A stretch of DNA of 46,647 nucleotides from an uncultured Collinsella sp. (GCA_958407465.1 CATYIV010000015.1:1-46647); one strand, 5' to 3'. Positions 31,168-39,984 are shown, counted from the first letter of the stretch. Numbers and translations are program-made. The notes: generated by a model not told the origin, from the sequence alone.

Positions 31168-33243
31168 TTACTTGGCGCGGCCCTCCTCATAGCGCTTGAC
31201 CAGCTTGGCCTGAACGTCATAAGGCACCTGCTCATAGCCTGCGGGCTTCATGGTAAAGTCGCCCGTGCCACGCGTGATAGAGCGCAGGCGCGTCGAATAA
31301 TCCGTCAGCTCGGCTAGCGGTGCCTGGGCAATGACCACGGTGTCTCCGCGCTCATCGGTCTCCATGCCCGTCACGCGGCCACGCGAGGCCGAGATGTCGC
31401 CCATCACGGCGCCGGCGTAGCTCTCGGGGATAGTCACCGTAATTTCCTCGATGGGCTCCAGCACCACCGGGTCGGCATCGGCGCACGCCTTGCGCAGGCC
31501 GATGCGGGCCGCCGCGCGGAACGCCATCTCGTTGGAGTCGACGCTGTGATACGAGCCGTCATACACCGCGACGCGAATGCCCGTGAGCGGGTAGCCGGCG
31601 ATGATGCCGTCCTTCATGGTCTCCTGGACGCCCTTGTCCACAGCGGGGATGAGCGAGCGCGGGATGCGGCCACCCACGACCTCGTCCACAAACTCATAGC
31701 CGTCGCTCGTGCCGTCGGGCCCAATGAGCGGCTCCACGCGCAGCCAGCAGTCGCCGTACTGACCGGCGCCGCCTGTCTGCTTCTTGTGGCGGCCCTGAGC
31801 GCTTGCCGTGCGGCGGATGGTCTCGCGATACGGAATGCGAATCGGAACGCTCTTTGCCACAACCTTGGTACGGTCCTCAAGGCGATTGAGCAGCACCGAA
31901 ACCTGCGCCTCGCCCACCGCCGAAATGATGGTCTGGCCGGTCTCCTCGTCGCGGTCGATGCTCATAGTCGGATCGGCCTTGCAGGCCTTCTCGATAAACG
32001 TGTAGAGCTTCTCTTCGTCGCCGCGATTCTCGGCCTCGATGGCGATGCGGTACTGCGAGTTGGGGAACTTAAACGCCGCAGCCTCGACCTTGCCGGTAAT
32101 CGAGAGCGTGTCACCCGTCTCTGCCGCCAGCTTGGGCGCCACGATGATGTCGCCGGCATAAGCGTGGCCGACCTCGGTCATGTCACGGCCGCACATCACA
32201 TACAGGTGGGCCAGACGCTCACCCTTGCGCGTGCGCGCATTAACCAGTTCAAGGCCCGGCTCAAGCGTACCCGTCAGCACCTTGATAAAGCTGATGCGAC
32301 CCTGCTGCGGATCGGCCAGGGTCTTAAACACAAACGCCACCGGGCGGTCATCGTCACTCGAGATCTTAAGCGAATCGCCGTCGATGAGCGGCATCTCGCC
32401 GTAGTCCGTCGGCGCCGGGAAGTACGTGGCAATGTCGTCCATCAGCGAGTTGACGCCCTGCTCCTTAATGCAATCGCCCGCAAAGACCGGCACAAAGATG
32501 CGCTCGGCGATCGCCTTGGACAACAGGCCCTCGAGCTCCTCCTGCGTCAGCGTCTCTTCGCCTTCCAGGTACTTCATCATCAGCTCATCGTCGGCCTCGG
32601 CCACCAGCTCGCACAGATGGTCGTGGGCTTCCTCGGCCTGGGCGCGATACTCCTCGGGAATCTCCGACTCAACTGCCTCGGCGCCGTTGCAGTGGCGCGC
32701 CTTCATACGCACCAGGTCGATAATGCCGTCAAAGTCCTCGCCCTCGCCCCAGGGGAGGGTCACGGCACCCAAACGCGTACCAAAACGTTCCTGCAGCAGG
32801 CCCATCGTGGTCGCAAAGCTGGCCTCCGGACGCGACAGGCGGTTTACGAACACCGCACGCGCCAGGCGCAGGTCCTCGGCGGCATACCAGAGCTTGACCG
32901 TCGTTGGCTGCGGGCCGGCCTCGGCGTCGACCACAAACAGCGCCGTCTCGCAAACGCTCATCGCAGCAAAGGCGTCGCCGATAAAATCGGGATAGCACGG
33001 AGCATCGAGCACGTTGATGCGGGCGCCCTTCCAGTCGATCGGCGCGATGGTCGTCGAGATGGAGAATGAACGCTTGACCTCTTCGGGGTCATAGTCGAGC
33101 GTGGGCTTGGTGCCGTCGTGGCCGCCCAGGCGGGCGGTCTTACCGGAAAGGTGGAGCATGGCCTCGGCGAGTGAAGTCTTGCCCACCCCGCCTTGGCCTA
33201 CGAGCACCACGTTCCTTACGTTGCCGGTCTTGGGAGCACCCAT
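31168..33243 (-). CDS. Elongation factor G-like protein (EF-G2) with altered GTPase motifs
   Basis: The 691-residue protein has all five EF-G domains: a GTPase domain (about 8-265), then domains II-V ending in YEQVPYDVQAKLVKRY. The P-loop GQGGVGKTS (16-24) is intact. The G3 motif reads DAPCYPDF instead of DTPGH-x-DF. The G4 motif reads NRLS instead of NK-x-D, losing the Asp that normally selects guanine. EF-G2-type proteins of Actinobacteria are a second, nonessential EF-G paralogue of uncertain role. AAGGAGGT six bases before the ATG at 33243 fixes the start; the upstream frame is not used. It is not a classic tetracycline-protection protein by its motifs. Confidence 0.93.
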   Translation of the reverse strand: MGAPKTGNVRNVVLVGQGGVGKTSLAEAMLHLSGKTARLGGHDGTKPTLDYDPEEVKRSFSISTTIAPIDWKGARINVLDAPCYPDFIGDAFAAMSVCETALFVVDAEAGPQPTTVKLWYAAEDLRLARAVFVNRLSRPEASFATTMGLLQERFGTRLGAVTLPWGEGEDFDGIIDLVRMKARHCNGAEAVESEIPEEYRAQAEEAHDHLCELVAEADDELMMKYLEGEETLTQEELEGLLSKAIAERIFVPVFAGDCIKEQGVNSLMDDIATYFPAPTDYGEMPLIDGDSLKISSDDDRPVAFVFKTLADPQQGRISFIKVLTGTLEPGLELVNARTRKGERLAHLYVMCGRDMTEVGHAYAGDIIVAPKLAAETGDTLSITGKVEAAAFKFPNSQYRIAIEAENRGDEEKLYTFIEKACKADPTMSIDRDEETGQTIISAVGEAQVSVLLNRLEDRTKVVAKSVPIRIPYRETIRRTASAQGRHKKQTGGAGQYGDCWLRVEPLIGPDGTSDGYEFVDEVVGGRIPRSLIPAVDKGVQETMKDGIIAGYPLTGIRVAVYDGSYHSVDSNEMAFRAAARIGLRKACADADPVVLEPIEEITVTIPESYAGAVMGDISASRGRVTGMETDERGDTVVIAQAPLAELTDYSTRLRSITRGTGDFTMKPAGYEQVPYDVQAKLVKRYEEGRAK

Positions 33244-33480
33244 GATGACCTCCTTGCAGGGCCGCGCGCAATGCGCGACGCCAACGGGGAGAGTTCGCGG
33301 TCGGTGCCGTCCCGGGAGCAGCATGGTCGGCGGCCGAGCCGACTCACCCTCCAAATGTCCTATGCCACCACCCTACCCTCACAGGCGACTGTCCATGCAC
33401 ACCTTTCGGCGCACGTATGAATACAGGCGGCGAGAGGAGGGCGCGAGCTTGCGAGGCGATTATTGGACCCCGCCGATGCA
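33244..33480. other. Intergenic region upstream of the EF-G-like gene
   Basis: The 237 bases between the EF-G-like start codon and the next terminator hold the leader and promoter of that gene. TTATTT (33480-33485) and TAATCG are a weak minus-strand promoter possibility. I see no credible reading frame or known RNA element. Confidence 0.35.
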
Positions 33481-33519
33481 AATAAAATGCCGCCGCAGGC
33501 CGTAAGACCTGCGGCGGCT
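33481..33519 (-). terminator. Terminator of the amino-acid ABC transporter operon
   Basis: GCCGCCGCAGG and CCTGCGGCGGC form a perfect 11-base-pair stem; on the minus strand ATTTTATTTG follows. It begins 34 bases past the ATPase stop codon. Confidence 0.85.
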
Positions 33520-33553
33520 TCGCCTCAATTAATAGTTGAGCAAATAGCTGAGC

Positions 33554-34318
33554 CTACCCCTCGATACGGCTCAAGAACTCACGGGTACGTTGCTCGCGCG
33601 GATGATCGATGACCTGCTCGGCAGGCCCCTCCTCGACAATGCGGCCGCCGTCCATAAAGACCACACGATCGGCAACATCGCGCGCAAACTGCATCGCATG
33701 GGTCACGATCACCATCGTCATATTCTGCGCGGCCAGATCCTTGATGACGCGCAGAACCTCGGCCGTCAGCTCGGGATCGAGCGCCGAGGTCGGCTCATCA
33801 AAGAACAAGATTTCCGGGTCGAGCGCCAGGGCGCGGGCAATACTTACGCGTTGCTGCTGACCGCCCGAAAGCTCGCAGGGCACCTTGTTCTCGTTACCCG
33901 TAAGCCCCATCTGTGCAATGAGCTCGTGTGCGCGAGCCTCCGCCTGCTCGCGCGGGCGCTTAAGCACGCGGATCGGTGCATCGGTGATGTTTTTCATCAC
34001 GGTATAGTGCGGGAACAGATTGTAGTTCTGAAACACCAAACCAAACCGCGAGCGCGCCTGTTTAGGCACATCGCCCTTTGCGTACACCGCGCCCGAACCC
34101 GCATCCGTCGCAACGGCAAGGTCACCAAACGAGAGCGAGCCTCCGTCGAGTGTCTCGAGCAGCGTGGCACACCGCAACAGCGTGGACTTGCCGCCACCCG
34201 AAGGTCCGATAATCGCCACGACCTCGCCACGCTTCACCTCAAGCGAGATATCCTTGAGCACCTCATTGCCGCCAAACGCCTTACGCGCGTTCGATATATT
34301 CATAACCGTTCCGGACAC
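33554..34318 (-). CDS. Polar amino acid ABC transporter, ATP-binding protein
   Basis: The 254-residue ATPase has Walker A GPSGGGKST, the Q-loop region FQNYNLFPHYTVMKNI, signature LSGGQQQRVSIARAL and Walker B ILFFDEPTSALDPE, all typical of the GlnQ/HisP family. It drives uptake through the permease encoded upstream. GTG at 34318 is the likely start, with GGAGG five bases before it; the internal ATG at 34303 lacks a ribosome site. It starts 38 bases after the permease gene, so the three genes are one operon. Confidence 0.94.
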   Translation of the reverse strand: MSGTVMNISNARKAFGGNEVLKDISLEVKRGEVVAIIGPSGGGKSTLLRCATLLETLDGGSLSFGDLAVATDAGSGAVYAKGDVPKQARSRFGLVFQNYNLFPHYTVMKNITDAPIRVLKRPREQAEARAHELIAQMGLTGNENKVPCELSGGQQQRVSIARALALDPEILFFDEPTSALDPELTAEVLRVIKDLAAQNMTMVIVTHAMQFARDVADRVVFMDGGRIVEEGPAEQVIDHPREQRTREFLSRIEG

Positions 34319-34356
34319 AGGAACCTCCACGTGTTTGAAAAGCACAACGGGACAGG

Positions 34357-35010
34357 CTAGTCATGGTAATAGTCAAGTCGTTTCTCGGCAGCGCCTAACA
34401 GCATCTCGACTACAAAGTTAAAGACCCAGTAAATCAGTGCCGCGATCGCAAACGGTACCATGCTCACCTGCGAGGCGACCAGCGCCTTGGCCGTCGAGAA
34501 CATCTCACCCACGCCAATGGCAAACGCCAGCGACGTATCCTTGACCAGCGTGATGATCTCGTTGCCCATCGCCGGCAAAATGCGCTTGGCGACCTGCGGC
34601 ATCACGATATACAGAAACGTCTGCGTGCGCGAATAGCCCAGCACCTCGGCGGCCTCGTATTGACCGCGCGGAATGGACTGCAGGCCCGAGCGATAGATCT
34701 CGGCAAAGTAACCGGCGTAGTTGATGATGAACGCCACGACGCACGCCGTCCACTTGGAATCGGGCGTGAGCGAAATGCCGAACACGTAGTACGGGGCAAA
34801 GTAGATGGCAAACATCTGAAGCATGAGCGGCGTACCGCGCATGACCGAAATGTAGATGCGCGCAATCCAGCGTAGCGGCGCAATTTTGCTCATGCGCATA
34901 AACGCCACGGGGATTCCCAGCGGAATCGACCCGAGCAGCGTCAGCACAAACAGCTGCAAGCTGACCAAGAATCCCTGGCCAAGCATCTGCATCATGACCT
35001 GAATAGACAT
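34357..35010 (-). CDS. Polar amino acid ABC transporter, permease
   Basis: The 217-residue membrane protein has about five helices and the EAA loop YEAAEVLGYSRTQTFLYIVMPQV (about 120-142) that contacts the ATPase. RGTPLMLQMFAIYF near residue 57 is typical of the His/Glu/Gln/Arg family permeases. The ATG at 35010 shares one base with the stop codon of the binding-protein gene (TAATG), so translation is coupled, and no separate Shine-Dalgarno is visible. Confidence 0.94.
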   Translation of the reverse strand: MSIQVMMQMLGQGFLVSLQLFVLTLLGSIPLGIPVAFMRMSKIAPLRWIARIYISVMRGTPLMLQMFAIYFAPYYVFGISLTPDSKWTACVVAFIINYAGYFAEIYRSGLQSIPRGQYEAAEVLGYSRTQTFLYIVMPQVAKRILPAMGNEIITLVKDTSLAFAIGVGEMFSTAKALVASQVSMVPFAIAALIYWVFNFVVEMLLGAAEKRLDYYHD

Positions 35011-35870
35011 TACTTGAGTACCCAATTATCGAAGGAAAGACCGTAATCTGCATATTTTTCGCAGAGGTCCTTGACCGTGCCGTCCTCATAGAGTGCCTTG
35101 AGCGACTCGGTCACGGCGTCGGCCGACTTGGTGTCGCCCTTCTTAAATCCAACGGCGTAGTGCTCGCTGGACAGCGGCTTGTCGAGCTGCGTATAGGCAT
35201 CGGGCTTGGCGGCAAGCTGATACTGGGCGATCGAGAGGTCACAGGCAACGGCATCGACTGCACCACTCTCGAGCTGCATAAACGCCGTGTTGTACTCACC
35301 GATGGTATCGAGCGTGGCAAACGTCGCGGCCAGATCCTTCTGGTCGCCCTCGAGCACATCCTGTGCGGCGGAATCAGTCTGGGTAATCACCGTCTTGCCG
35401 GCAAGATCGTCCCAGCTCTTGATACCCGCGTCCTTCTTGACCACGAGCACCTGCTCGTTAAGCATGTACGGCTCGGAGAACGTGTAGTCGTCCTCGCGGC
35501 CCTCCATGGTAAAGCCGTTCCAGATGCAGTTGATAGCACCCGAGTTGAGCAGCGTGTCCTTGGCATCCCAGTCGATGGCCTCGTAATCGACTTCCCAGCC
35601 CTGCTTATCGGCAACGGCCTTGGCAAGGTCGAGGTCAAAGCCGGTGTACTCGCCATCGTCGCCCACAAAGCCATACGGAGGATAGGACTTGTCAAAGCCC
35701 ACCACGAGCTTCTTGGACTCCGCGGCGCCCTTCACGTCCTTGGCTGCGGTAGATCCGGCAGCAGAGCCCTTATCGGCACCACCGCCGCAGCCTACCAGGA
35801 CGAGGCCAAGCGCCGTGGCAAGCGAACCGGCTAGACCAACAAACTGACGACGAGACATATCGGTATTCAT
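35010..35870 (-). CDS. Amino acid ABC transporter substrate-binding lipoprotein
   Basis: The 286-residue protein has an N-terminal signal with a twin-arginine-like start (SRRQFVGLAG) and lipobox LVGC (25-28), so C28 should be lipidated. A Gly/Ala/Ser/Lys linker follows, then a type 3 extracellular solute-binding domain (SYPPYGFVGDDGEYTGFDLDLAKAVA, ITQTDSAAQDVL). The substrate is a polar amino acid, not resolvable by eye. The ATG at 35870 has AAGGGGGAA upstream. A strong promoter and a palindrome shared with ilvE precede it. Confidence 0.95.
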   Translation of the reverse strand: MNTDMSRRQFVGLAGSLATALGLVLVGCGGGADKGSAAGSTAAKDVKGAAESKKLVVGFDKSYPPYGFVGDDGEYTGFDLDLAKAVADKQGWEVDYEAIDWDAKDTLLNSGAINCIWNGFTMEGREDDYTFSEPYMLNEQVLVVKKDAGIKSWDDLAGKTVITQTDSAAQDVLEGDQKDLAATFATLDTIGEYNTAFMQLESGAVDAVACDLSIAQYQLAAKPDAYTQLDKPLSSEHYAVGFKKGDTKSADAVTESLKALYEDGTVKDLCEKYADYGLSFDNWVLK

Positions 35871-35888
35871 GGTATTCCCCCTTGATGG

Positions 35889-35908
35889 CACTTTAGTTAA
35901 GTAAAGTG
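35889..35908. promoter_or_regulatory. Palindromic site CACTTTA-N6-TAAAGTG before the amino-acid ABC operon
   Basis: Seven-base perfect arms flank GTTAAG. The site lies just downstream of the expected transcription start, a position suited to repression. Its core differs from the ilvE site (5422-5437) at two of 16 bases. Confidence 0.5.
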
Positions 35909-35926
35909 AGTCGTGTAACGTCCAGA

Positions 35927-35955
35927 ATCATACACTCTACCTTGATAAAGTACAA
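35927..35955 (-). promoter_or_regulatory. Promoter of the amino-acid ABC operon
   Basis: On the minus strand TTGTAC (35950-35955) and TATGAT (35927-35932) are exactly 17 bases apart. Confidence 0.75.
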
Positions 35956-36051
35956 GGGATGGTTTGCCCGGCGTGGGCGGGGAGCAAACATCGTTGGACT
36001 TATCACTGACACGAAATGGACGCTTGCATATCGTCCGCTAGCTTGGCACGG

Positions 36052-36057
36052 TACAAT
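36052..36057 (+). promoter_or_regulatory. Candidate -10 box of the rlmD-like gene
   Basis: TACAAT stands 40 bases before the ATG. No good -35 hexamer is visible at normal spacing. Confidence 0.4.
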
Positions 36058-36096
36058 GCTTTCAGATTTCAATTTGTAAATTAGTGGGGTTAATTC

Positions 36097-37545
36097 ATGG
36101 CAGAATCTCGTGCGGAGCGTAAGGCTCGTCGTGCTTTGATCGAGGCGGCTGAGGGGTCGAAGGAGGAGAAATCTTCTACGAAATCCAAGTCTTCTAAAGC
36201 TGCAAAAAGCAAACCGACCAAGAGCAGAGCTAAGACCAAGCGTTCTGACTCTCGTCGAGGCGGAGACAAAGCGCCTCAGATTCGTTCCAAGCGCTCGCAT
36301 AAAGATCAGGCTTCGTCTGCGCGTAAGGCTGTGGACCCCAAGTCTCCCTGTTCAATCATGAAAGCTTGCGGTGGGTGCACGGCGCTCAATCGTCCTTATA
36401 AAAAGCAGTTGGCGGCCAAGCAGGCTGCTATGGAGGAGCTTTTTGCTGCTCTTTGCGAGCGCGAGGGTATTAGCGTCGACCCCATTCGCGGTATGGGCGT
36501 CACCCTGGGCGACCCGGGTAAATATCCTGCGCCGCGCGGGTTTCGCCATAAGGCCGCCACTCCCTTTGCCCCCGGTAAAGAGGGCGCTGTCCGCTGCGGC
36601 TTTTTTGAACGTGGCACGCACAGAATCGTTGCTGTTCCCGAATGTCCCGTCGAGGCGCCGGGTGCCCGTCAGATTCTCAACGGCATCGCGCGTGAGGCTG
36701 AGCGCCTGCGCATTCCCGCCTTTAACGAGGACAAGCATCTGGGCTTGCTTCGCTATGCCGTCGTTCGCTGCGGCTGGCGCACCGACCAAATCATGGTCAC
36801 CCTCGTGACCGCCCAGCGCGACCTGCCGCATGCACAGGATTTCTTTGAGGCCGTCGCCGCACTCGATCCGCGCATCGTCACCGTCGCCCAAAACATCAAC
36901 GGACGCACCGGCAACGCCATCCTCGGCGAGGAAACTCGCATTGTATATGGCGCCGAGTGCATGCGCGACCAGCTGCTCGGCTGCGAGTTCGATATCTCCC
37001 CCACCGCGTTCTACCAGACCAACCCGCAGCAGACCGAGCTGCTCTATCAGCTCGCTATCGACGGCATGGATCTGCACCAGGGCGACGTGCTCATGGATGC
37101 TTACTGCGGCAGCGGCACCATCGGTCTTTGCGCAGCTAAAGATGCCCAGAACAAGGGTATCGGCATCATGCTGCTCGGCGTGGAGCGCAACCCGGCAGGC
37201 ATTGCCGATGCACGCCGCAATGCCGAGCTCAACGGTCTTACCCGCAGCGCCTGGTTTATGGCCGACGATGCCACCGACTACATCCTGGATGCCGCCGACA
37301 ACAACGAGCGCGTCGACGTCCTTTCCATCGATCCGCCGCGTGCCGGCTCCACCCCCGAGTTCCTCGAAGCCGCCTGCGCGCTTAAGCCACGCCGCATCAC
37401 CTATATCAGCTGCAACCCCGTGACCCAAGAGCGCGACCTGCACCAGCTCCTCGGCGGAGGCTATCGCCTGCTCAAGATCACGCCCGTCGACATGTTCCCC
37501 CATACCGACCACACCGAAACCGTAGCGGTCCTCGAGCGCCGCTAA
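36097..37545 (+). CDS. rlmD: 23S rRNA (uracil-C5)-methyltransferase, RlmD/TrmA family
   Basis: The 482-residue protein has an unusual Lys/Ser/Arg-rich N-terminal tail (about 1-80). The iron-sulfur cysteines follow (C85, C91 and C94, with a fourth in ECPVEAP). A SAM-dependent methylase domain comes next, with DAYCGSGTIGL, DPPRAG, the catalytic SCNP and the C-terminal PHTDHTETV. Such enzymes methylate uracil in 23S rRNA (U1939 or U747) or tRNA; the exact base cannot be decided here. There is no N-terminal TRAM domain of normal form. The tail is encoded by more A/T-rich codons than the rest and may bind RNA. Ribosome-site match before the ATG is weak. Confidence 0.9.
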   Translation: MAESRAERKARRALIEAAEGSKEEKSSTKSKSSKAAKSKPTKSRAKTKRSDSRRGGDKAPQIRSKRSHKDQASSARKAVDPKSPCSIMKACGGCTALNRPYKKQLAAKQAAMEELFAALCEREGISVDPIRGMGVTLGDPGKYPAPRGFRHKAATPFAPGKEGAVRCGFFERGTHRIVAVPECPVEAPGARQILNGIAREAERLRIPAFNEDKHLGLLRYAVVRCGWRTDQIMVTLVTAQRDLPHAQDFFEAVAALDPRIVTVAQNINGRTGNAILGEETRIVYGAECMRDQLLGCEFDISPTAFYQTNPQQTELLYQLAIDGMDLHQGDVLMDAYCGSGTIGLCAAKDAQNKGIGIMLLGVERNPAGIADARRNAELNGLTRSAWFMADDATDYILDAADNNERVDVLSIDPPRAGSTPEFLEAACALKPRRITYISCNPVTQERDLHQLLGGGYRLLKITPVDMFPHTDHTETVAVLERR

Positions 37546-37569
37546 CCAACCCAGGTAGATTTTTGGAAC

Positions 37570-37607
37570 ATGAAAGGGGGCGGCCCGTCTGGACCGCCCC
37601 CTTTCAT
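37570..37607. terminator. Terminator between the rlmD-like and PHP genes
   Basis: ATGAAAGGGGGCGG and CCGCCCCCTTTCAT form a perfect 14-base-pair stem with a ten-base loop, between two convergent genes. U-runs lie within the stem ends (CTTTC), so it can work in both directions. Confidence 0.8.
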
Positions 37608-37624
37608 TGGGCATATGAGTCTCG

Positions 37625-38446
37625 TTACATCCTCTTGCGCAGGTCGCACACGCCGGCTGCCGCCATCTCGCGCAGCAGCGTCTCGCGGTCGCGTGTCACG
37701 ATCAGGTCCAGCGGGAAGTGAATCTCGTCGAGCAACTTGCGGGCGTGATCGAGCTTGCCAATGGCCATACCAATGTGGGCATCGGTCGACACACCAATAC
37801 CCACGCCCAGCTCGGCGCAACGCTCGGCAATCTTGCGGCATACGGCCCAATGCTCAGTGTTGACACCGTGTTCAAGACTATGGTTGTTGATCTCGATAAT
37901 CTTGTGCTTGGCCTTAGCCGCCAGCAGCACCTCATCGATATCAAAGGGAACACCGGCGCGGCCCGTGTGGCCCAACATGAACACCTTGGGGTGCTCCAGG
38001 GCATTGATATACATCTCGGTCGTCTGGGCCAGCGCCGCGCCTTCAGCAATCTGCGGATTATGCACGCTCGCAACCAAATAATCCAAATTACGCGTAACCA
38101 AATCGAACAGTGAATGCTGACGGCTGTATGAATCGCCGGCGATATCGAGCGTGACAGGAGTGTCCTCGCCAAACAGGCTTCCGTCCAGTGAAACGATATC
38201 GGTCTCGGCACCACGCAGCACCAGCACGCCGCTCCATATACGCGGCCAGATATCCTGGTTGATAAAGAACTGGTAACTGCGCAGGTCATTAGGGCAAGCC
38301 GTAACCATAGAGCTCAGATGGTCGGCAGATCCGAGCACCTGCAGGCCACGCTCTGCCGCCCAGTACACATTCTCCTCAATAGTCGAATATGCATGCGCAG
38401 AGAACATCGTATGGGTATGAATGTCACAAGAAAGCAGGTAGGGCAT
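37625..38446 (-). CDS. PHP-domain phosphatase (YcdX-like)
   Basis: The 273-residue protein has the PHP metal-binding motifs: DIHTHTMFSAHAYS (8-21), GSADH (39-43), a Glu in RGAETDI, a His in ASVHNPQ, IEINNHSL, and the last motif STDAHIG. These ligands bind a trinuclear metal centre. YcdX-type members are phosphatases of unknown substrate; a histidinol-phosphatase-like role is possible but unsupported by neighbours. AAGGAG stands six bases before the ATG. A promoter at 38484-38512 indicates independent transcription. Confidence 0.9.
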   Translation of the reverse strand: MPYLLSCDIHTHTMFSAHAYSTIEENVYWAAERGLQVLGSADHLSSMVTACPNDLRSYQFFINQDIWPRIWSGVLVLRGAETDIVSLDGSLFGEDTPVTLDIAGDSYSRQHSLFDLVTRNLDYLVASVHNPQIAEGAALAQTTEMYINALEHPKVFMLGHTGRAGVPFDIDEVLLAAKAKHKIIEINNHSLEHGVNTEHWAVCRKIAERCAELGVGIGVSTDAHIGMAIGKLDHARKLLDEIHFPLDLIVTRDRETLLREMAAAGVCDLRKRM

Positions 38447-38483
38447 CGGGTCTCCTTATCTGGCACGGCCGTCGCTTATATTC

Positions 38484-38512
38484 ATTGTACGCATAGCCTT
38501 CGATAGTCGTAA
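38484..38512 (-). promoter_or_regulatory. Promoter of the PHP-domain gene
   Basis: On the minus strand TTACGA (38507-38512) and TACAAT (38484-38489) are spaced by 17 bases, 38 bases before the start codon. Confidence 0.6.
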
Positions 38513-38546
38513 AACCACTCCATCCCAAAGACACAACGTCCATGAC

Positions 38547-38577
38547 AACGGGGTTCGGCTTAACACCAAACCCCGTT
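38547..38577 (-). terminator. Hairpin after the aminotransferase gene
   Basis: AACGGGGTTTGG pairs with CCGAACCCCGTT (one G-U pair) 35 bases past the stop codon. No U-run follows on the minus strand, so it is a weak or factor-assisted terminator. Confidence 0.55.
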
Positions 38578-38611
38578 TCACGTAAAACATTGTAGGCAGA
38601 GCGCTTTACTT

Positions 38612-39796
38612 TTAACGATACTCGTCCGCCAACTGCTTCCAAGCAGGTAGCGAATTGACAATCGTTTCGTAACTCACGCAATAGCCCAGGCGGAACCAAC
38701 CCGGCATACCAAAGCTGTCCGAGGGAACCGCAAGCAACTCATACTTCTTTGCGCGCTCGCAAAACGCATTCGCATCGGGCTCGAGCGCTTTCACCCACAG
38801 GTAGAAAGCACCGTCCGGCTCAACGTAGGTGTAGCCGTACTCCGCCAATGCGTCGGTGAGCGCCGTGCGGTTGCGGGCATAGGCATCGATATCGCTCGGC
38901 TCATCGATACAATCGATAATCACGCGCTGGAAGAGCGCCGGTGCGCATACAAAACCCAGCGTACGGGCAGCACCTGCAACAGCCGGCATCAGACGCGCAG
39001 CCTGCGGATTAGTGTTGGGAACCAAGATCCAACCCACGCGCTCACCAGGCAGCGATAGCGACTTAGAATACGAGTAGCACACCACGGTGTTCTCGTAGAT
39101 CGAGGGCACCCAGGGCACCTCGGCACCGTACACGATCTCGCGGTACGGCTCATCCGAGATGAGCATAATCGGATTCTCGGGATCGCGCTTGGCGTTAACC
39201 TCGCGCAAAACATCGGCCAGTCGCGTCAGCGTGTCGCGCGTATACACGGCACCGGTCGGGTTGTTGGGCGAATCGATAATGACGGCCGCTGTCTTATCGC
39301 TAATCGCCTTGAGCACGTTGTCCACGCTCAGCTGGAACGTGTCTTCATCGGCAGGCGCCTCGACACACGTGCAGCCTGCCTTCTCAATCCACACGCGATA
39401 CTCCGGAAAGTACGGGGCGATAACAATAACCTCGTCGCCCGGGTTCGTAACGGCATTGAGCGTGCAGGTGAGCGAAGCCGCGGCGCCCACCGTCATAAAG
39501 ACGTCCTTGCCCTCATAGCTCGTACCGAAGCGACGGTTGAGCGACTCAGCAACGGCGGTACGGCACTGCGGTAGGCCCGGTGCGGGAGTGTAGCCGTGCA
39601 GCTGGTCACTGGGCAGTTCAAGCGCCTTTTTGATGGACTCCGCGACGGCAGCGGGTGCCGGAACGCTCGGGTTGCCCAGCGAGAAATCGAACACGTTTTC
39701 CGCGCCGATTTGCGCCTTACGCTCAAGGCCATAGCTAAAAATCTCGCGGATGATGGAGCTTTCCGCACCGCGAGCATACATGGTTTCGTTGATCAT
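38612..39796 (-). CDS. PLP-dependent class I/II aminotransferase
   Basis: The 394-residue fold-type I enzyme has the cofactor segment SLGNPSVPAP near the N terminus, IDSPNNPTGAVY for the pyridoxal ring, ISDEPYREIVY, and the Schiff-base lysine in CYSYSKSLSLPGERVGW. It most resembles aspartate/aromatic aminotransferases of the AspC-like group; the substrate is not certain. AAAGGGG stands five bases before the ATG at 39796. The region upstream contains a TACAAT box (39821-39826, minus) and a 60-base perfect palindrome. Confidence 0.92.
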   Translation of the reverse strand: MINETMYARGAESSIIREIFSYGLERKAQIGAENVFDFSLGNPSVPAPAAVAESIKKALELPSDQLHGYTPAPGLPQCRTAVAESLNRRFGTSYEGKDVFMTVGAAASLTCTLNAVTNPGDEVIVIAPYFPEYRVWIEKAGCTCVEAPADEDTFQLSVDNVLKAISDKTAAVIIDSPNNPTGAVYTRDTLTRLADVLREVNAKRDPENPIMLISDEPYREIVYGAEVPWVPSIYENTVVCYSYSKSLSLPGERVGWILVPNTNPQAARLMPAVAGAARTLGFVCAPALFQRVIIDCIDEPSDIDAYARNRTALTDALAEYGYTYVEPDGAFYLWVKALEPDANAFCERAKKYELLAVPSDSFGMPGWFRLGYCVSYETIVNSLPAWKQLADEYR

Positions 39797-39856
39797 CTGT
39801 TCCCCTTTCGCATAGGCGGTATTGTACGCTTTAGTCGGGCAAAGTGCCGCAGCAAT

Positions 39857-39916
39857 GTTGATTGGGGACAGACTTAAATGCGTGAAAACGCTCATTTAAG
39901 TCTGTCCCCAATCAAC
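39857..39916. repeat. 60-base palindrome with perfect 24-base arms containing GGGGACAG
   Basis: Positions 39857-39880 (starting GTTGATTGGGGACAG) are exactly complementary to 39893-39916, with a 12-base loop that has its own CGT/ACG stem. It lies between the ftsH terminator and the aminotransferase promoter region. Absence of any mismatch points to a recent or gene-converted element. Confidence 0.85.
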
Positions 39917-39935
39917 AGACGGCCCCATATCGCTC

Positions 39936-39973
39936 AAAAGAAAAGCCTCCGCAGGTTTCCCCGCGGAGGCTTT
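39936..39973 (-). terminator. ftsH terminator
   Basis: AAAGCCTCCGC and GCGGAGGCTTT form a perfect 11-base-pair stem 12 bases past the ftsH stop codon; TTTTCTTTTG follows on the minus strand. Confidence 0.9.
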
Positions 39974-39984
39974 CGCCACAAAGA

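Noticed and set aside
31168..33243. Tetracycline-resistance ribosomal protection protein.
   Set aside because: Domain layout is EF-G-like, but the motif set fits the chromosomal EF-G2 paralogue and there is no mobile context.
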